Of a stretch of DNA of 17,430 nt, positions 16,331-17,430 are shown piece after piece. Location of the stretch: contig JAEYRQ010000489.1 in assembly GCA_023435545.1 (NCBI GenBank), forward strand, positions 1-17,430, written 5' to 3'. The position numbers were made by a program, and so were the translations under genes. Every line of letters begins with the position of its first letter. The stretch's first letter is position 1. The notes beneath the pieces are model-generated. The model was not told where the DNA came from. It saw only the letters and a program-made list of their open reading frames with translations, and ran no database searches. Origin of the DNA: Pseudomonadota bacterium (GTDB lineage Bacteria; Pseudomonadota; Alphaproteobacteria; Rhizobiales; Tepidamorphaceae).

Positions 16331-17430
16331 TACGCGCTCTCCGATTTCGACAGCATCGACACCGGCGTCATGAGCAGGATGTAGAGGTCGAAGAGAACCG
16401 ACCAGTTCTCGATATAGTAGAGGTCGCATTCGACGCGCCGCTGGATCTTCTCCGGCGTGTCGGTCTCCCCCCGCCAGCCGTTGATCTGCGCCCAGCCGGT
16501 TATGCCCGGCTTCACCTTGTGGCGGGCGAAGTAACCGTCGACGACGTCGTCGTACAGCCGCTCGGCGGCCTTGGCCTGCAGCGCGTGCGGACGCGGCCCG
16601 ACAAGCGACAGTTCACCGCGCAGCACATTGAACAACTGCGGCAGTTCGTCGAGGCTGGTCTTGCGGATGAAGCGCCCGACCCGCGTGACGCGCGGGTCGC
16701 CCTTGGTCACGAGCCGGTTGGCGGTCGAATCGCATTGGTCGACATACATCGAGCGGAACTTGAAGACCTCGATCAGCTCGTTGTTGAAGCCGTAGCGCCT
16801 CTGGCGGAACAGCACCGGTCCGCGGCTATCGAGCTTGATGGCGATCGCGACCAGCGCCATAACCGGCAGAGCCAGCAGAAGCAGCACAGAGCCGAAGATT
16901 CGATCGAACAGCCACTTCACCACGTAGTCCCAATCGGCGATTGGTTTGTCGAAGATGTCGATGAACGGCACGTTGCCGATATAGGAGTAGGACCGAGGCC
17001 GGAACCTCAGCCTGTTCGTGTGGGCGCTCAGGCGGATATCGACCGGCAGAATCCAGAGCTTCTTCAGGAACTCCAGGACGCGCGCTTCTGCCGTGATCGG
17101 CAGTGTGACGATCAGCAGGTCCACCCGGGTGCGGCGCGCGAACTCGACCAGCTGGTCGACGGTGCCGAGCTTCGGGAAGCCCGCCACGACCGGCGGCGAG
17201 CGGTCGTCGCTGCGGTCGTCGAATATGCCGCAGATGCGGATGTCGATATCTGGCGAAGCCTCGATCGCCTCGATCAGCTCCGCTGCGCGGTCGCCGCCGC
17301 CGACGATGACGGCACGGCGCTCCAGCCGCCCTGATCTGGTCCAGCGCCGCACCATCGACGCCAGCCCGATACGGAACGCCACGAGCGCGGCGAGGCCGAC
17401 CAGGAACCACAACGCCATCCAGCCCCGGGA
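16327..17430 (-). CDS. Undecaprenyl-phosphate glycosyl-1-phosphate transferase (WcaJ/ExoY type), 5' end outside window
   Basis: This membrane enzyme starts glycan assembly by moving a hexose-1-phosphate from a UDP-sugar to undecaprenyl phosphate. The frame is still open at the right edge, so the N-terminus is missing; the ATG at 17418 is probably internal, as WcaJ-like proteins are about 460 residues. Visible parts, counted from that ATG: the end of a membrane region (1-20), a nucleotide-binding-like domain ([20 protein letters not shown], 35-54), the membrane helix before the catalytic domain ([18 protein letters not shown], 169-186), KFRSM (220-224), the catalytic Asp-Glu in [21 protein letters not shown] (split at 257-258) and GPRP. 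The two-domain build resembles WcaJ more than the short ExoY. Its stop overlaps the next start by TTGA. Confidence 0.93.
   Translation of the reverse strand, partial: SRGWMALWFLVGLAALVAFRIGLASMVRRWTRSGRLERRAVIVGGGDRAAELIEAIEASPDIDIRICGIFDDRSDDRSPPVVAGFPKLGTVDQLVEFARRTRVDLLIVTLPITAEARVLEFLKKLWILPVDIRLSAHTNRLRFRPRSYSYIGNVPFIDIFDKPIADWDYVVKWLFDRIFGSVLLLLALPVMALVAIAIKLDSRGPVLFRQRRYGFNNELIEVFKFRSMYVDQCDSTANRLVTKGDPRVTRVGRFIRKTSLDELPQLFNVLRGELSLVGPRPHALQAKAAERLYDDVVDGYFARHKVKPGITGWAQINGWRGETDTPEKIQRRVECDLYYIENWSVLFDLYILLMTPVSMLSKSESAY
16337..16342 (-). promoter_or_regulatory. Ribosome binding site supporting the TTG start at 16330
   Basis: On the minus strand GGAGAG (16342-16337) lies 6 bases before TTG 16330, inside the end of the upstream transferase gene. 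Ideal spacing and the TTGA stop/start overlap favour this rare start codon over ATG 16429. Confidence 0.55.

Overview
The window is GC-rich, densely packed bacterial DNA, most likely from an alphaproteobacterium. The evidence is a conserved gene block on the left: a BamE-type lipoprotein, a ubiquinol-cytochrome c chaperone (CBP3 family), a YceD/DUF177 protein, plsX, fabH, ihfA and a MerR-type regulator. The CBP3-type chaperone and a K+-independent type membrane pyrophosphatase fit the same group. I cannot name a genus from the sequence alone.

Layout. (1) 1-1698: the 3' part of hppA, a proton-pumping pyrophosphatase, ended by a clear intrinsic terminator (1725-1757). (2) 1807-2280, minus strand: bamE, facing hppA and divergent from the next block. 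(3) 2420-6790, plus strand: the housekeeping run CBP3 chaperone, yceD, plsX, fabH, ihfA and merR. Several stop/start overlaps (ATGA, GTGA) indicate translational coupling. A promoter-like site lies before ihfA. (4) 6860-6937: tRNA-Pro(GGG) with an encoded CCA and its own plausible promoter. (5) 6994-17430: a cell-surface polysaccharide locus beginning directly after the tRNA.

The polysaccharide locus on the plus strand holds five larger genes. They are a two-part sulfotransferase-like protein; a 989-residue protein with about six N-terminal 38-residue repeats followed by GT2 and GT4 glycosyltransferase domains; manC (GDP-mannose synthesis); a second, compact sulfotransferase; and a SAM-dependent methyltransferase. 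It also holds a 48-residue single-pass membrane protein and a possible 27-codon ORF. On the minus strand, entering from the right edge, are a polyprenyl-phosphate sugar-1-phosphate transferase (WcaJ/ExoY-like, 5' end outside the window) and a Wzy/WaaL-type polymerase or ligase, coupled by a TTGA overlap.

Together these could load the first sugar-phosphate onto undecaprenyl phosphate, supply GDP-mannose, extend the chain, decorate it with sulfate and methyl groups, and polymerise or ligate it. This suggests a sulfated, possibly mannose-containing capsule, exopolysaccharide or O-antigen. No flippase (Wzx) or export gene is visible here. The most unusual items are the repeat-GT2-GT4 protein, the sulfotransferase with an apparently degenerate N-terminal half, and two short ORFs.
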